Source: Prolixibacteraceae bacterium
GTDB taxonomy: Bacteria; Bacteroidota; Bacteroidia; Bacteroidales; Prolixibacteraceae
Assembly: GCA_019459525.1 (NCBI GenBank)
Contig: JAIBEY010000064.1
Location: 1 to 37,476 of the forward strand
Length of the DNA stretch: 37,476 nucleotides
Reading direction: 5' to 3'
This document shows positions 24,190 through 32,022 of the stretch, piece by piece. The notes beneath the pieces are model-generated. The model saw only the letters and a program-made list of their open reading frames with translations. It was not told the DNA's origin and did no database searches. Within the stretch, counting starts at the first letter, position 1, and each line of letters starts with the position of its first letter. The translations under genes and the position numbers were made by a program.

Positions 24190-24205
24190 ATCCGTTTTGC
24201 GAGTG

Positions 24206-24213
24206 CAAATATA
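24206..24213 (-). promoter_or_regulatory. Bacteroidota -7 promoter element of tRNA-Trp
   Basis: TATATTTG followed by CAC on the minus strand, an exact TAnnTTTG, 16 nt before the tRNA 5' end. A TTG at 24229-24231 may be the -33 box, with a short 15-nt spacer. Confidence 0.65.
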
Positions 24214-24373
24214 ATAATTAGTTTTTCACAACCTAGAGAAAATAACACTCCTGGCATAAAAAATATACCCGATTTCAAGCTTTTCAAAGGCAAATGAAGT
24301 CTGACTTTTTCATAATCAACCGGATAAAGTGATTCCTGTTTCCTAAAAAATTGTCAACGATAAAATCACGAAT

Positions 24374-24406
24374 AAAAAAAGTGCCATTTGGAACATTCCA
24401 AATGGC
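24374..24406 (-). terminator. Intrinsic terminator after the serine hydrolase gene
   Basis: GCCATTTGGA (24383-24392) and TCCAAATGGC (24397-24406) make a perfect 10-bp stem with an ACAT loop. On the minus strand it is followed by seven T's. Confidence 0.9.
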
Positions 24407-24454
24407 AACTAAATGTGAATAATTCTTGTAGGCGGTTCGACGTTATTTTTTCAA

Positions 24455-25525
24455 TTAATTTATTACTGCATTTATTTTCTCCCAAAGTGCATTATCAAAA
24501 CCTGATACAGCAAAATTTGAATTTGTTGGGTCAGACGCATCTCCCATTCTTATTACCACCATTTTTTTACTTGGGATTACATAAATTCGTTGGTCGTTTG
24601 CACCCATTGCAGCATACATATCCACTGGTGCATTTGGTATTAAAAAGCCTTGATAAACTGTTTGCTCGTTAGGAATCATATAATTTGTTTTTCCGTTTAA
24701 CCACCATAAGTATCCATATGAAGGATTGATATTTTGTGAAGTAGTTATACTCTCATTAAAAAATGATTCATTTACTATCTGTTCGTCATTCCATTTTCCC
24801 TTATTCAATGCAAAAAGTCCAAATCTTGCCATACTTTTTGTAGTGCTGTGGTAAATGGTGAAAATTATTCCAAAATTCCAATATCCATCCATTCCTATTT
24901 TACTCTTTAATTTTTCATTGAAATAGGTTTCAAATGATTTACCACTTGCATTGGCAACTACATCAGTTAATCTTTGGAAAATATTACTATAAGCCCATCT
25001 TGCCCCAGCATCGGCCACATAAGTCAGATTCGGTTTTATAACCAATTGTTTTGTGTCATCATTGCCTGAAGTCATTGTTAGCAAATGTCTTACGGTAATT
25101 AGATTTTCTTTAGGCAATGGCATACTGGTCCATTCTGTCCCCAAATAATCAGATGCTTTGTTATTAATGTTCAATAAACTCTCTTGTTGTGCAATTCCTG
25201 TTGTTGTGGCAACTAAGGTTTTACCAGCACTATTCCATTCCCAAGTTTTGGTTGCTGTGTGACCATTGAAATACTCTTCCATTACAATTCTACCATTAAC
25301 AAGAATCATAAAAGATTTTGTGTTTTTTTGAATAAGAAAATCTTTCAATGATTGAATAGCGTTTTGATTCCAGCCCAAACTCGAAAGAGATTTGGTTTCC
25401 CAGATAGAACCTGTATTAGAAGGGAAATACATAGATTCTGTTGGTGTTGGTTGGATTTCATCGTCATTTTTACTGCAACTTACAATTGATAAGAAAAGCA
25501 GTAAATAGAGTGTCAAATTTCGCAT
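24455..25525 (-). CDS. Beta-lactamase-like serine hydrolase, lipoprotein
   Basis: A 356-residue protein with a lipoprotein signal (LSIVSC, Cys17). The class C beta-lactamase/DD-peptidase fold is shown by S99-x-x-K102 (WNSAGK), Y179-S-N (RWAYSN), MTSGND, and a C-terminal IYVIPSKKMVVIRMGD. The usual HxG/KTG box is replaced by AMGAND. Family members are esterases, D-aminopeptidases or peptidoglycan enzymes; the substrate is not predictable and true beta-lactamase activity is unlikely from sequence alone. By eye the gene looks richer in A+T than its neighbours, a possible sign of transfer. It follows the broken lipoprotein gene by 91 nt on the same strand. Confidence 0.88.
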   Translation of the reverse strand: MRNLTLYLLLFLSIVSCSKNDDEIQPTPTESMYFPSNTGSIWETKSLSSLGWNQNAIQSLKDFLIQKNTKSFMILVNGRIVMEEYFNGHTATKTWEWNSAGKTLVATTTGIAQQESLLNINNKASDYLGTEWTSMPLPKENLITVRHLLTMTSGNDDTKQLVIKPNLTYVADAGARWAYSNIFQRLTDVVANASGKSFETYFNEKLKSKIGMDGYWNFGIIFTIYHSTTKSMARFGLFALNKGKWNDEQIVNESFFNESITTSQNINPSYGYLWWLNGKTNYMIPNEQTVYQGFLIPNAPVDMYAAMGANDQRIYVIPSKKMVVIRMGDASDPTNSNFAVSGFDNALWEKINAVIN

Positions 25526-25616
25526 ATATTAAATTTATTATTGGACCTATAATTTGTCAAAAAAGTTAAACTACATTTTAGCTTTATTTACAAAGTGTCG
25601 CACTTACAATGACCGC

Positions 25617-26444
25617 CTAGCGGATTCTGATTTCTTTGGTTTTATCGCCAATGGTTAGCGTAGCTTTGTTGTCGCATTCACCATTTCCGAAGTCGATGGT
25701 CCAGCTTTTGTCGTTACCGGAAGTAAATGAAACGATTCCACTTACGATATGGTGGCAGGTAGTCTTAAAAACCAGCGGATTTTCTGCCGCAACAATTTTG
25801 GTTACTTTAACTCCTGAAACCCTTGTAAATTCAACTGTTCCACAGCTTACTGCCTGGTTATCTTAGCGGTTTGACAGGGTGTTACGCTGGTACTGGCGGG
25901 TTAGGTTTGCAACCCGGGTCGCTTTTCCTTCCCCATCAGGAAAAGTAATGGTGATATTCTCCTTGATTACTGCGGTGCGGATGTTGTTTTCCTGATCTTT
26001 CGTAATGGTTTTGGTTACGCTTCCTTCGATCTTTTTACCGTCAACAAAGTAGTTGTCGAATGATTTATCCCTGACAGACGGAAATGTGGTAAAAGAGGCC
26101 GAAGTCACAACGATTTTCCCTGAACGAACTTTTCCGTCTTTTCCGGTGCAGGCAGTTCCAAAATCGATGGTCATAACCTGTGGTGTTGCTGTTTTGTTGA
26201 CTGTAATTACCGGACAATCGCTAAGGTAAAAAGAACCTTCTGTACTGGCAGATTTGAGTGAGCCGAAGTTTATATCCAGAGCTTCATCAACCATAAGATC
26301 AACATCTGCACCCATTTCTTCAGCTTGTGTTTCCTGCTGACTTAATTGAATCTCATCAAAAACGGCGGCAACTTCATCTTTCTGGCATGAATGGAATGCC
26401 AGATACATCAGGCTTAAAGCGAAAATCATTTTTAATCGTTTCAT
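25617..26444 (-). pseudogene. Lipoprotein gene interrupted by an in-frame TAA
   Basis: The first part, 26444-25866, encodes 193 residues: a lipoprotein-like signal (LMYLAFHSC, then QKDE) and a beta-rich domain with CPVITVN and MTIDFGTACTGKDGKVRSG. It ends at TAA 25863-25865. The same frame then stays open for 81 codons to TAG 25617-25619, reading CGTVEFTRVSG, TCHHIVSGIVSFTSG, WTIDFGNGECDNKATL and a final KEIRIR. The second part repeats the first part's IDFG..C module and matches the usual C-terminal domain of this kind of Bacteroidota lipoprotein as I remember it. A nonsense change, readthrough or a sequencing error are the options. The gene starts at leader copy C. Confidence 0.8.
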
Positions 26445-26533
26445 ACGTGAATAATTTGTTTGTTTAATTGTCGTATGGAACTCGCATGTCGATATTTTCA
26501 TATTAATGTAAGTATTTTACATGCTCGTTTCAT
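26445..26533 (-). promoter_or_regulatory. Conserved structured leader, copy C
   Basis: On the minus strand: 5' arm ATGAAACGAGC (26533-26523), 37 nt of variable sequence with a TGTAA...TTACA hairpin, 3' arm GCGAGTTCCAT (26485-26475), then CAATTAAACAAACAAATTAT running to the ATG at 26444. The pairing extends into the variable part as ATGT/ACAT, different from copies A and B in sequence but still paired. Confidence 0.65.
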
Positions 26534-26720
26534 AAGGCAAAATTTTTAGAAATTAAATTGATTACCCTTAAGAAGCGGTTGTTATCGAAAAGTTAAATCG
26601 GAAGATGATTTTTTTTGCGAAAAGGAAAAATACATTTTCTGAAAATAATCCATTGGTGGATTTAACTTTCAGCTACTTTTAACATCCAAAGCGTAAACCG
26701 GTCATTCCTGAATCTGATTA
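26534..26720 (+). promoter_or_regulatory. Divergent promoter region of the sigma-factor operon
   Basis: A TTG at 26653-26655, an 18-nt spacer and TACTTTTA at 26674-26681 (one mismatch to TAnnTTTG) form a candidate promoter 39 nt before the sigma-factor ATG. The rest of the region is AT-rich with no RNA gene seen. It is shared with the divergent broken lipoprotein gene. Confidence 0.4.
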
Positions 26721-27269
26721 ATGAACGAAACGTCTGACGCATATTTGTTTTCCCTTATCAAAAAACCTGCTTCGAAAGATAAAGGCTTTTTGCAACTGAT
26801 GGATATCTATAAAAAGCCACTTTACTGGCATATCCGGAGGTTGGTGGTATCGCACGAAGATGCGGAAGATATTTTGCAGGAAACGTTTATTAATGTTTAC
26901 CGCTTTGCCGATTCGTTTAAAGGCGAAAGCAAAGTGTTTACCTGGCTGTACCGCATTGCAACCAACGAATGCACCAAACATTTCAGGAAAAATAAAAACT
27001 GGTTGAAAAATGCGGAGTTGATTACCGACAAAATGATGAGTGATCTTTCCGGAAATGATTCTGACGACAGCGAAGCCATGCTGATAAAGTTTCAGCAGGC
27101 AATACTGAAACTTCCGGAGAAACAACGGATGGTTTTTAACCTGCGGTACTACGACGAACTAAGTTACGAGGAAATCAGCCAGATTCTGGATTCTTCGGTG
27201 AATACGCTGAAAACGAATTATCACTATGCCTCCGAAAAAATCAGGCAATATTTGATTGAACAAGCTTAA
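26721..27269 (+). CDS. ECF sigma-70 family RNA polymerase sigma factor
   Basis: A 182-residue sigma factor. Region 2 spans about 20-95 (LMDIYKKPLYWHIRRLV, DAEDILQETFINVYR, VFTWLYRIATNECTKHFRK) and region 4 about 120-178 (LPEKQRMVFNLRYYDELSYE, EISQILDSSVNTLKTNYHYA). There is no region 3, as in ECF factors. It probably directs a small envelope-response regulon. The one-TM protein 2 nt downstream is the likely anti-sigma and the Spy-like protein a likely output or sensor. Autoregulation is usual for the family but not shown here. Confidence 0.94.
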   Translation: MNETSDAYLFSLIKKPASKDKGFLQLMDIYKKPLYWHIRRLVVSHEDAEDILQETFINVYRFADSFKGESKVFTWLYRIATNECTKHFRKNKNWLKNAELITDKMMSDLSGNDSDDSEAMLIKFQQAILKLPEKQRMVFNLRYYDELSYEEISQILDSSVNTLKTNYHYASEKIRQYLIEQA

Positions 27270-27271
27270 CA

Positions 27272-27766
27272 ATGAACAAAGACATCAACGATATGAAGCA
27301 ACCGGATGAATTTCCAGGAATAGGTAAAAAATTACCTTACAGTGAGCCTGTCGGATTTTTTGAGAGGTTTTCGGAAAAAACACTTGAGCAGGCAAAACTC
27401 AGGGAGCAAAATCGCAAAAGAAGTTTGGTTCTCTGGCGCACGGTGGCGGTGGCTGCATCCGTTTCAGCCTTAGCGTTGCTTGGTTATTTTATGTTTGAAC
27501 CGGAATTGCCGGAATCACCCCAGATTGTTCAGGAAAAACAACCGGTTGAACAACCGTTAATTAAAGAACCGGAAATTGCAAAACAACCTGAAATCGGGAC
27601 CGAAATCAAGAAAATGGCTACTGAAAAAGTGCCGGAGAAGTTTATAGCAGAAGAAAAGGACATGGAGGAGATAGGCGATGTTTTAGCCGACCTGTCTGAC
27701 GAAGAATTGCAGCAATTGGCCGCAATGTACAAAGCTGATCCTTTTATTAGCGAATCAGAACAATAA
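27272..27766 (+). CDS. Single-TM protein, putative anti-sigma factor
   Basis: A 164-residue protein with a cytoplasmic N-terminus (about 1-45, FPGIGKKLPYSEPVGFFERF), one membrane segment (about 52-69, TVAVAASVSALALLGYFM), and a Pro/Glu/Lys-rich periplasmic tail ending in an acidic helix (DVLADLSDEELQQLAAMY). No zinc HxxxCxxC motif is present. Position 2 nt after the ECF sigma gene and this topology suggest an anti-sigma factor or its membrane partner; this is inference from context. Starts at MNKDIND or the Met at residue 8 are both possible. Confidence 0.75.
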   Translation: MNKDINDMKQPDEFPGIGKKLPYSEPVGFFERFSEKTLEQAKLREQNRKRSLVLWRTVAVAASVSALALLGYFMFEPELPESPQIVQEKQPVEQPLIKEPEIAKQPEIGTEIKKMATEKVPEKFIAEEKDMEEIGDVLADLSDEELQQLAAMYKADPFISESEQ

Positions 27767-27784
27767 CTGTTAAAATTAATCGAG

Positions 27785-27878
27785 ATGAAATGAGCATGAT
27801 TCTCGGAAACATCAACAGTAATGAATGTTTCCTATCATGCGAATTCCATTCGACAACTAAAAAACAAATTATACACGA
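27785..27878 (+). promoter_or_regulatory. Conserved structured leader, copy B
   Basis: 5' arm ATGAAATGAGC (27785-27795), 43 nt of variable sequence, 3' arm GCGAATTCCAT (27839-27849), then CAACTAAAAAACAAATTAT to the ATG. Here the C-G pair of copies A and C is T-A. The stem extends through ATGAT/ATCAT, and an inner hairpin GGAAACAT (27805-27812) / ATGTTTCC (27825-27832) follows. The copy starts 18 nt after the stop of the upstream operon gene, with no recognisable promoter between. Confidence 0.7.
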
Positions 27879-28334
27879 ATGAAAACGATACTATCAACCT
27901 TACTTTTAGTTTTTACGCTGTGCATTAGTTTTAGTGCAGAATTGCAGAATTCCGATCGTTTCCCAAGACTGCGAGAAAGGATTGTCCAAGCAAAACTACG
28001 CGAAATCAGGCTTGAATTGAATCTTGATCAGGCTACTTTTGATCGGTTTAGACCGGTTTACCTAAGGTATGAGAGAGAAGGTTCTGTCATTGACTTTAAA
28101 GATTTGGCCAGGCTGATGAAGGTTGATGCAGACAGTTTATCGTCAGAAGAAGCCGATAGATTGATTATTAGTCAGTTGGAGACGTCGAAAAAACTAATTC
28201 ACATCCGCGAAAAATACTACAAGGAATTCAGGACAGTAATTACTCCGCAGCAGATCATTAAACTTTACCAGACGGAGGCCGAGTTGCGCAAAAAAGTATT
28301 GCAGGAAATGAAAAGACGAATGATGAGCCGGTAA
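27879..28334 (+). CDS. Spy/CpxP-like periplasmic helical protein
   Basis: A 151-residue protein with a Sec signal peptide (cleavage near residue 20, SFSAE). The mature part is all helix and highly charged, with LTxxQ-like segments LNLDQATFDRFRPVYLRYE and ITPQQIIKLYQTEAELRKKV, and a basic end KRRMMSR. This is the Spy/CpxP-like pattern of periplasmic chaperones and stress sensors. It is third in the sigma/anti-sigma operon, suggesting an envelope-stress circuit. Identity is by pattern and context; sequence similarity to Spy itself is low. Confidence 0.72.
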   Translation: MKTILSTLLLVFTLCISFSAELQNSDRFPRLRERIVQAKLREIRLELNLDQATFDRFRPVYLRYEREGSVIDFKDLARLMKVDADSLSSEEADRLIISQLETSKKLIHIREKYYKEFRTVITPQQIIKLYQTEAELRKKVLQEMKRRMMSR

Positions 28335-28374
28335 ATTGCTACTTTAGTCGTATCAATTCACTAGTCCTGAAATT

Positions 28375-29559
28375 ATGTCCAAGCCCAATTCGCCCGGCAT
28401 CGAAAAGAACATGATTATTATTTTTGGTGTCACGCTCATCGCCGTTATGGGAATTGCCAGTATTACCCCGGCTTTTCCCGGAATTATTAAATATTTCGGC
28501 ATTTCGACCCAGCAAGTGGGCTGGCTGATTGCAGCTTTCACGCTTCCCGGAATATTTTTAACTCCCGTTTCCGGAATTCTGGCCGATCGTTTGGGGCGTA
28601 AACTCGTGCTGGTTCCTTCGCTTTTTATATTCGGGATAGCCGGTTTTCTCTGTTCTTTTATGCGCGATTTTCATTCGCTGCTGGCCCTTTTATTTATTGA
28701 AGGTATTGGAGCTGCCGGGCTTTCGAGCATCAACATTACCCTGATCGGCGATTTATATTCAGGCGAAAAGCGAACGGCGCTGATGGGCTACAATGCCAGT
28801 ATTTTAAGTATCGGAACGGCGGCTTACCCGGCGTTGGGCGGGTTTATCGCCGCTTTCGGGTGGCAATACATTTTTTACCTTCCACTTCTTGCTCTTCCGT
28901 TGGGCATCTTCGTCATTTTTGGCCTGAATAATCCTGAACCCAAAGACCATCAGGGAATTGGCGAGTATTTCCGTCGCATCTGGAAAAACATCAATCAGCG
29001 AAGTGTCTGGGGACTGTTTCTGGTCAATATGTTGGTATTTGTTCTGCTTTACGGTTCTTACCTTACCTATTTCCCGATTTTGCTTTCCGAGCGATTACAG
29101 GCAACTTCAGTTCATATTGGCCTGATGATGTCTATCATGTCACTGGTTACAGCCGCCACCTCTTCGCAATTGGGGCGCTTCAATAAACGGTTTCAATCTA
29201 AAACAATACTGTTGTTTGGAGCCGGGTTCTATTTTCTATCCATGCTTTCGTTGCTGGTTAGCCAGAGTTGGATACAGGTGGTTTTGTCGATCATGGTTTT
29301 TGGTCTGGGACATGGTTTGTTGATTCCTTCCATACAGAATTTGCTGGTTGGCTTTGCTTCGATCAAAGAGCGCGCAGCATTTATGTCAGTTAGCAGCATG
29401 GTTCTTCGCATTGGTCAAACCATTGGCCCATTGCTGATTGGTGTATTTTATGCTATCGGAAGCCTGCAAGCTTCGTTTATTGCCGGAGCAGTTGTGGCGT
29501 TAGTGATGTTCAGTGTTATCGCGGGAATGGTGAAGAATGCAAATGAGAGTAGGCCATGA
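28375..29559 (+). CDS. MFS transporter (DHA1-type drug/metabolite exporter family)
   Basis: A 394-residue protein with 12 predicted membrane segments in two halves. The MFS loop motif GILADRLGRKLVLV lies between TM2 and TM3, and the TM5-type segment reads ILSIGTAAYPALGG. It looks like the 12-TM DHA1 group that includes Bcr/CflA-like multidrug exporters. The substrate cannot be told. It lies 40 nt downstream of the Spy-like gene on the same strand, so readthrough from the sigma operon is possible, and it ends before a strong bidirectional terminator. Confidence 0.88.
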   Translation: MSKPNSPGIEKNMIIIFGVTLIAVMGIASITPAFPGIIKYFGISTQQVGWLIAAFTLPGIFLTPVSGILADRLGRKLVLVPSLFIFGIAGFLCSFMRDFHSLLALLFIEGIGAAGLSSINITLIGDLYSGEKRTALMGYNASILSIGTAAYPALGGFIAAFGWQYIFYLPLLALPLGIFVIFGLNNPEPKDHQGIGEYFRRIWKNINQRSVWGLFLVNMLVFVLLYGSYLTYFPILLSERLQATSVHIGLMMSIMSLVTAATSSQLGRFNKRFQSKTILLFGAGFYFLSMLSLLVSQSWIQVVLSIMVFGLGHGLLIPSIQNLLVGFASIKERAAFMSVSSMVLRIGQTIGPLLIGVFYAIGSLQASFIAGAVVALVMFSVIAGMVKNANESRP

Positions 29560-29631
29560 AATGATCCTGAAATAAATTCAGGCTGACAGAGTGCATGCCC
29601 TTTTGGTTAAGTGGTGCTCGAAGCGATATAC

Positions 29632-29653
29632 TGAACTTGTTTCAGCATGACAC
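29632..29653. repeat. Dispersed REP-like repeat, copy 2
   Basis: TGAACTTGTTTCAGCATGACAC shares the core TGAACTTGTyTCAGC with 22981-22995. It lies between the MFS stop and the terminator, in non-coding DNA. Confidence 0.65.
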
Positions 29654-29662
29654 TTTGAGAAT

Positions 29663-29700
29663 AAAAAAAGCAAATACCTCGTCCGAAGTATTTGCTTTTT
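29663..29700. terminator. Bidirectional intrinsic terminator
   Basis: AGCAAATAC (29669-29677) pairs with GTATTTGCT (29688-29696); T's follow on the plus strand (29697-29700) and the A-run at 29663-29669 gives T's on the minus strand. It ends the convergent MFS and speA transcripts. Confidence 0.9.
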
Positions 29701-29721
29701 AGTATAGTCGAAATCAAATTA

Positions 29722-31614
29722 TTATTCCAGATAAGTGTAACCGTACAAGCCGGAGCGGTAGTTCGATAAAAACTCTTTTCCTTCTTCGGCAGTAATGATT
29801 CCGGATTTCACAGAGGTCGTAACCCAGGTTTCAACGGTGCGAACCAGCTTTTTAGCGTTGTATTGTACGTAGTCGAGCACTTCTGCAACGGTCTCACCAT
29901 CAATAATCTGATCGATACTGTAGCCTTTATTATCAACAGAAATGTGTACGGCATTGGTATCGCCAAACAGGTTGTGCAAATCGCCCAGTATTTCCTGGTA
30001 AGCGCCCACTAAAAATACGCCAATGTAATACGGCTCTTTGGCCTTTAGTGAATGAACGGGCAGGTAATATGAGAAATTACGGGTCGAAATAAAGTTGTCA
30101 ATTTTTCCGTCCGAATCACAGGTAATATCTTGTAAAGTGGCCGATCGTTCCGGTTTTTCGTCTAACCGCTGAATGGGGATGATCGGGAAAATCTGATCGA
30201 TTGCCCATGAATCGGGTAGAGACTGAAACAGCGAGAAGTTGCAGAAATATTTATCAGACAATAATTTAGGTAAATAGGTAAGTTCTTCTGGAATGTGTTT
30301 TAGTTCTCCGGTCATCTGGTGAATCTCTTTGGTGATTGACCAGAACAATCGTTCGATTTGAGCGCGTGTTTTCAGGTCGAGCATACCGAGGCTAAACAAA
30401 TCGAGCGCTTCTTCGCGTATTTGCTGGGCATCGTGCCAGGTTTCGAGCATACGCGACTGGTTGATCTGTTCCCATAACGAGAACAACTCGCGTACCAGCT
30501 CATGATCATCCTCTTTCGATTCTTCTTCTTCGCCCATCGTTGGCAGTGTGGTTGTTTCCAGTACCTCAAAAATCAACACAGAGTGGTGTGCAGTGAGCGA
30601 ACGGCCCGATTCGGTGATGATGTTGGGATGCGGAATGTTGTTTTTGTCGCTGGCGTCAACCATGGTTGCAATAGCGTCGTTCACGTATTCCTGAATGCTG
30701 TAATTTACACTGCTTTCACTGCTCGAAGAGCGGGTTCCGTCGTAGTCAACTCCTAATCCGCCACCAATATCTACAAATTCAACGTTAAATCCTTTCAGGT
30801 AAAGCTGCACGTAGAATTGGGAAGCTTCGCGCATGGCCAGTTTGATGCGGCGTATTTTGGTAACCTGGCTGCCAATATGGAAATGAACCAGTTTAAGGCA
30901 ATCCTGCATTTCCTTTTTCTCCAGAATATCAAGGGCTTCCAATAGCTCACTTGAAGTTAAACCGAACTTGCTGGCATCACCTCCAGAGTCTTCCCATTTG
31001 CCACTTCCGGAGCTGGCTAGTTTGATGCGAATGCCGATGTTTGGCTTAATTTTAAGACGGTGCGCAATCTTGATGATCAGTTTAAGCTCGTTGAGTTTCT
31101 CAACGACCAGGTAAATGCGCCGTCCCATTTTTTGAGCCAGCAGTGCTAGTTCAATGTAGCTTTCATCTTTGTAGCCGTTACAGATAATCAGCGAGTCGTT
31201 ATCGGTATTGATAGCAATTACGGCATGCAATTCGGGCTTTGAACCCGCTTCCAAACCGATGTTGAATTTCTTACCGTGACCAACAATTTCTTCGACCACC
31301 GGACGCATTTGATTGACCTTAATCGGGTATATGATAAAATTTTGTGCTTTGTAGTTGTACTCTTCAGCAGCAATTTTAAAGCAACTGGCCATTTTTTCAA
31401 TCCGGTTATCCAGAATGTCGGGGAAACGAAGCAACATAGGTGCTGAAACGTCCCGAAGCTGAAGTTCTTCAACCAATTCGTGCAGGTCAACCTGTATGCC
31501 GTCTTTTTTGGGAGTTACGGTTACATGACCTTTTTCGTTGATAGAAAAGAAGTTGATACCCCACCCGTTGATGTTGTAGAGTTCAGCCGAGTCTTCGATG
31601 CGCCATTTTCTCAT
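29722..31614 (-). CDS. speA: Biosynthetic arginine decarboxylase
   Basis: A 630-residue PLP enzyme of the fold III (alanine racemase-like) SpeA family. The PLP Lys is K99 in IIYPIKVNQMRPV. Other conserved parts are LLRFPDILDNRI, LVHFHIGSQ, EFVDIGGGLGVDYDG, ITESGRS and IGVFLVGAYQEILGDLHNLFGD. It turns arginine into agmatine, the first step of putrescine and spermidine synthesis. The start MRKWRIEDSAELYNI fits the Bacteroidota family; an in-frame extension of 20 codons runs through a palindrome and is unlikely to be translated. It appears monocistronic; no agmatine deiminase gene is in the window. Confidence 0.95.
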   Translation of the reverse strand: MRKWRIEDSAELYNINGWGINFFSINEKGHVTVTPKKDGIQVDLHELVEELQLRDVSAPMLLRFPDILDNRIEKMASCFKIAAEEYNYKAQNFIIYPIKVNQMRPVVEEIVGHGKKFNIGLEAGSKPELHAVIAINTDNDSLIICNGYKDESYIELALLAQKMGRRIYLVVEKLNELKLIIKIAHRLKIKPNIGIRIKLASSGSGKWEDSGGDASKFGLTSSELLEALDILEKKEMQDCLKLVHFHIGSQVTKIRRIKLAMREASQFYVQLYLKGFNVEFVDIGGGLGVDYDGTRSSSSESSVNYSIQEYVNDAIATMVDASDKNNIPHPNIITESGRSLTAHHSVLIFEVLETTTLPTMGEEEESKEDDHELVRELFSLWEQINQSRMLETWHDAQQIREEALDLFSLGMLDLKTRAQIERLFWSITKEIHQMTGELKHIPEELTYLPKLLSDKYFCNFSLFQSLPDSWAIDQIFPIIPIQRLDEKPERSATLQDITCDSDGKIDNFISTRNFSYYLPVHSLKAKEPYYIGVFLVGAYQEILGDLHNLFGDTNAVHISVDNKGYSIDQIIDGETVAEVLDYVQYNAKKLVRTVETWVTTSVKSGIITAEEGKEFLSNYRSGLYGYTYLE

Positions 31615-31652
31615 TAAGGAAAAGTTAATTGTTTGTTCATACTTGTTTTTAA

Positions 31653-31668
31653 GGCCTGAATTCAGGCC
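31653..31668. promoter_or_regulatory. 16-bp perfect palindrome in the speA leader
   Basis: GGCCTGAATTCAGGCC is fully self-complementary, 38 nt upstream of the speA ATG. With no spacer it is better explained as a protein-binding operator than as an RNA hairpin. Confidence 0.5.
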
Positions 31669-31965
31669 AATCACTCCAATTAAACCTTTGAAAAATTGAT
31701 TTTGGAATGTGAATGGAAGTTGCTGTAATTAGTTGCAGGATTCAGTATTAAAAAACGTAACCCCAAATACTGCTGAAAGCCGCGCCACTCCTAATAGCCC
31801 AAAGATTTTTCAAACGGGGTAAATGTAATAAAATAATGAAAATGATTTTATTTTTTTTGAACGGTGAAAAATTAGGGAAATGGAAATTTTATAGGACTAC
31901 GTTACTCTTCTTCCTAATGCTTTTCCATTTCGGGGCTTTGCCCCTTTATTTGTTGATAAGTCCTT

Positions 31966-32005
31966 GTAAAAACACAGGATGCAGAGAAACGAACCCCTGT
32001 GTTTT
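31966..32005 (-). terminator. Probable terminator after the ABC exporter gene
   Basis: AAAACACAGG (31969-31978) pairs with CCTGTGTTTT (31996-32005) in a perfect 10-bp stem with a 17-nt loop. On the minus strand the stem itself ends in four T's. It lies about 18 nt past the stop. Confidence 0.6.
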
Positions 32006-32022
32006 GGAAATAGCTACTGATT

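Larger units (their letters stand above)
31615..32022. other. Intergenic region between speA and the ABC exporter gene
   Basis: About 400 bp upstream of speA and downstream of the ABC exporter, both on the minus strand. It holds the palindrome at 31653-31668 and a terminator near 31966-32005. GGGGC/GCCCC at about 31932-31944 makes another small hairpin. I see no clear TAnnTTTG box for speA and no convincing gene. Confidence 0.5.

Noticed and set aside
25636-25866. 76-codon plus-strand frame
   Set aside because: It is the antisense of the second half of the broken lipoprotein gene, whose minus-strand frame makes clear domain sense.
31615-31674. 20-codon N-terminal extension of speA
   Set aside because: It runs through the perfect palindrome and does not resemble family N-termini; MRKWRIEDSAELYNI is the familiar start.
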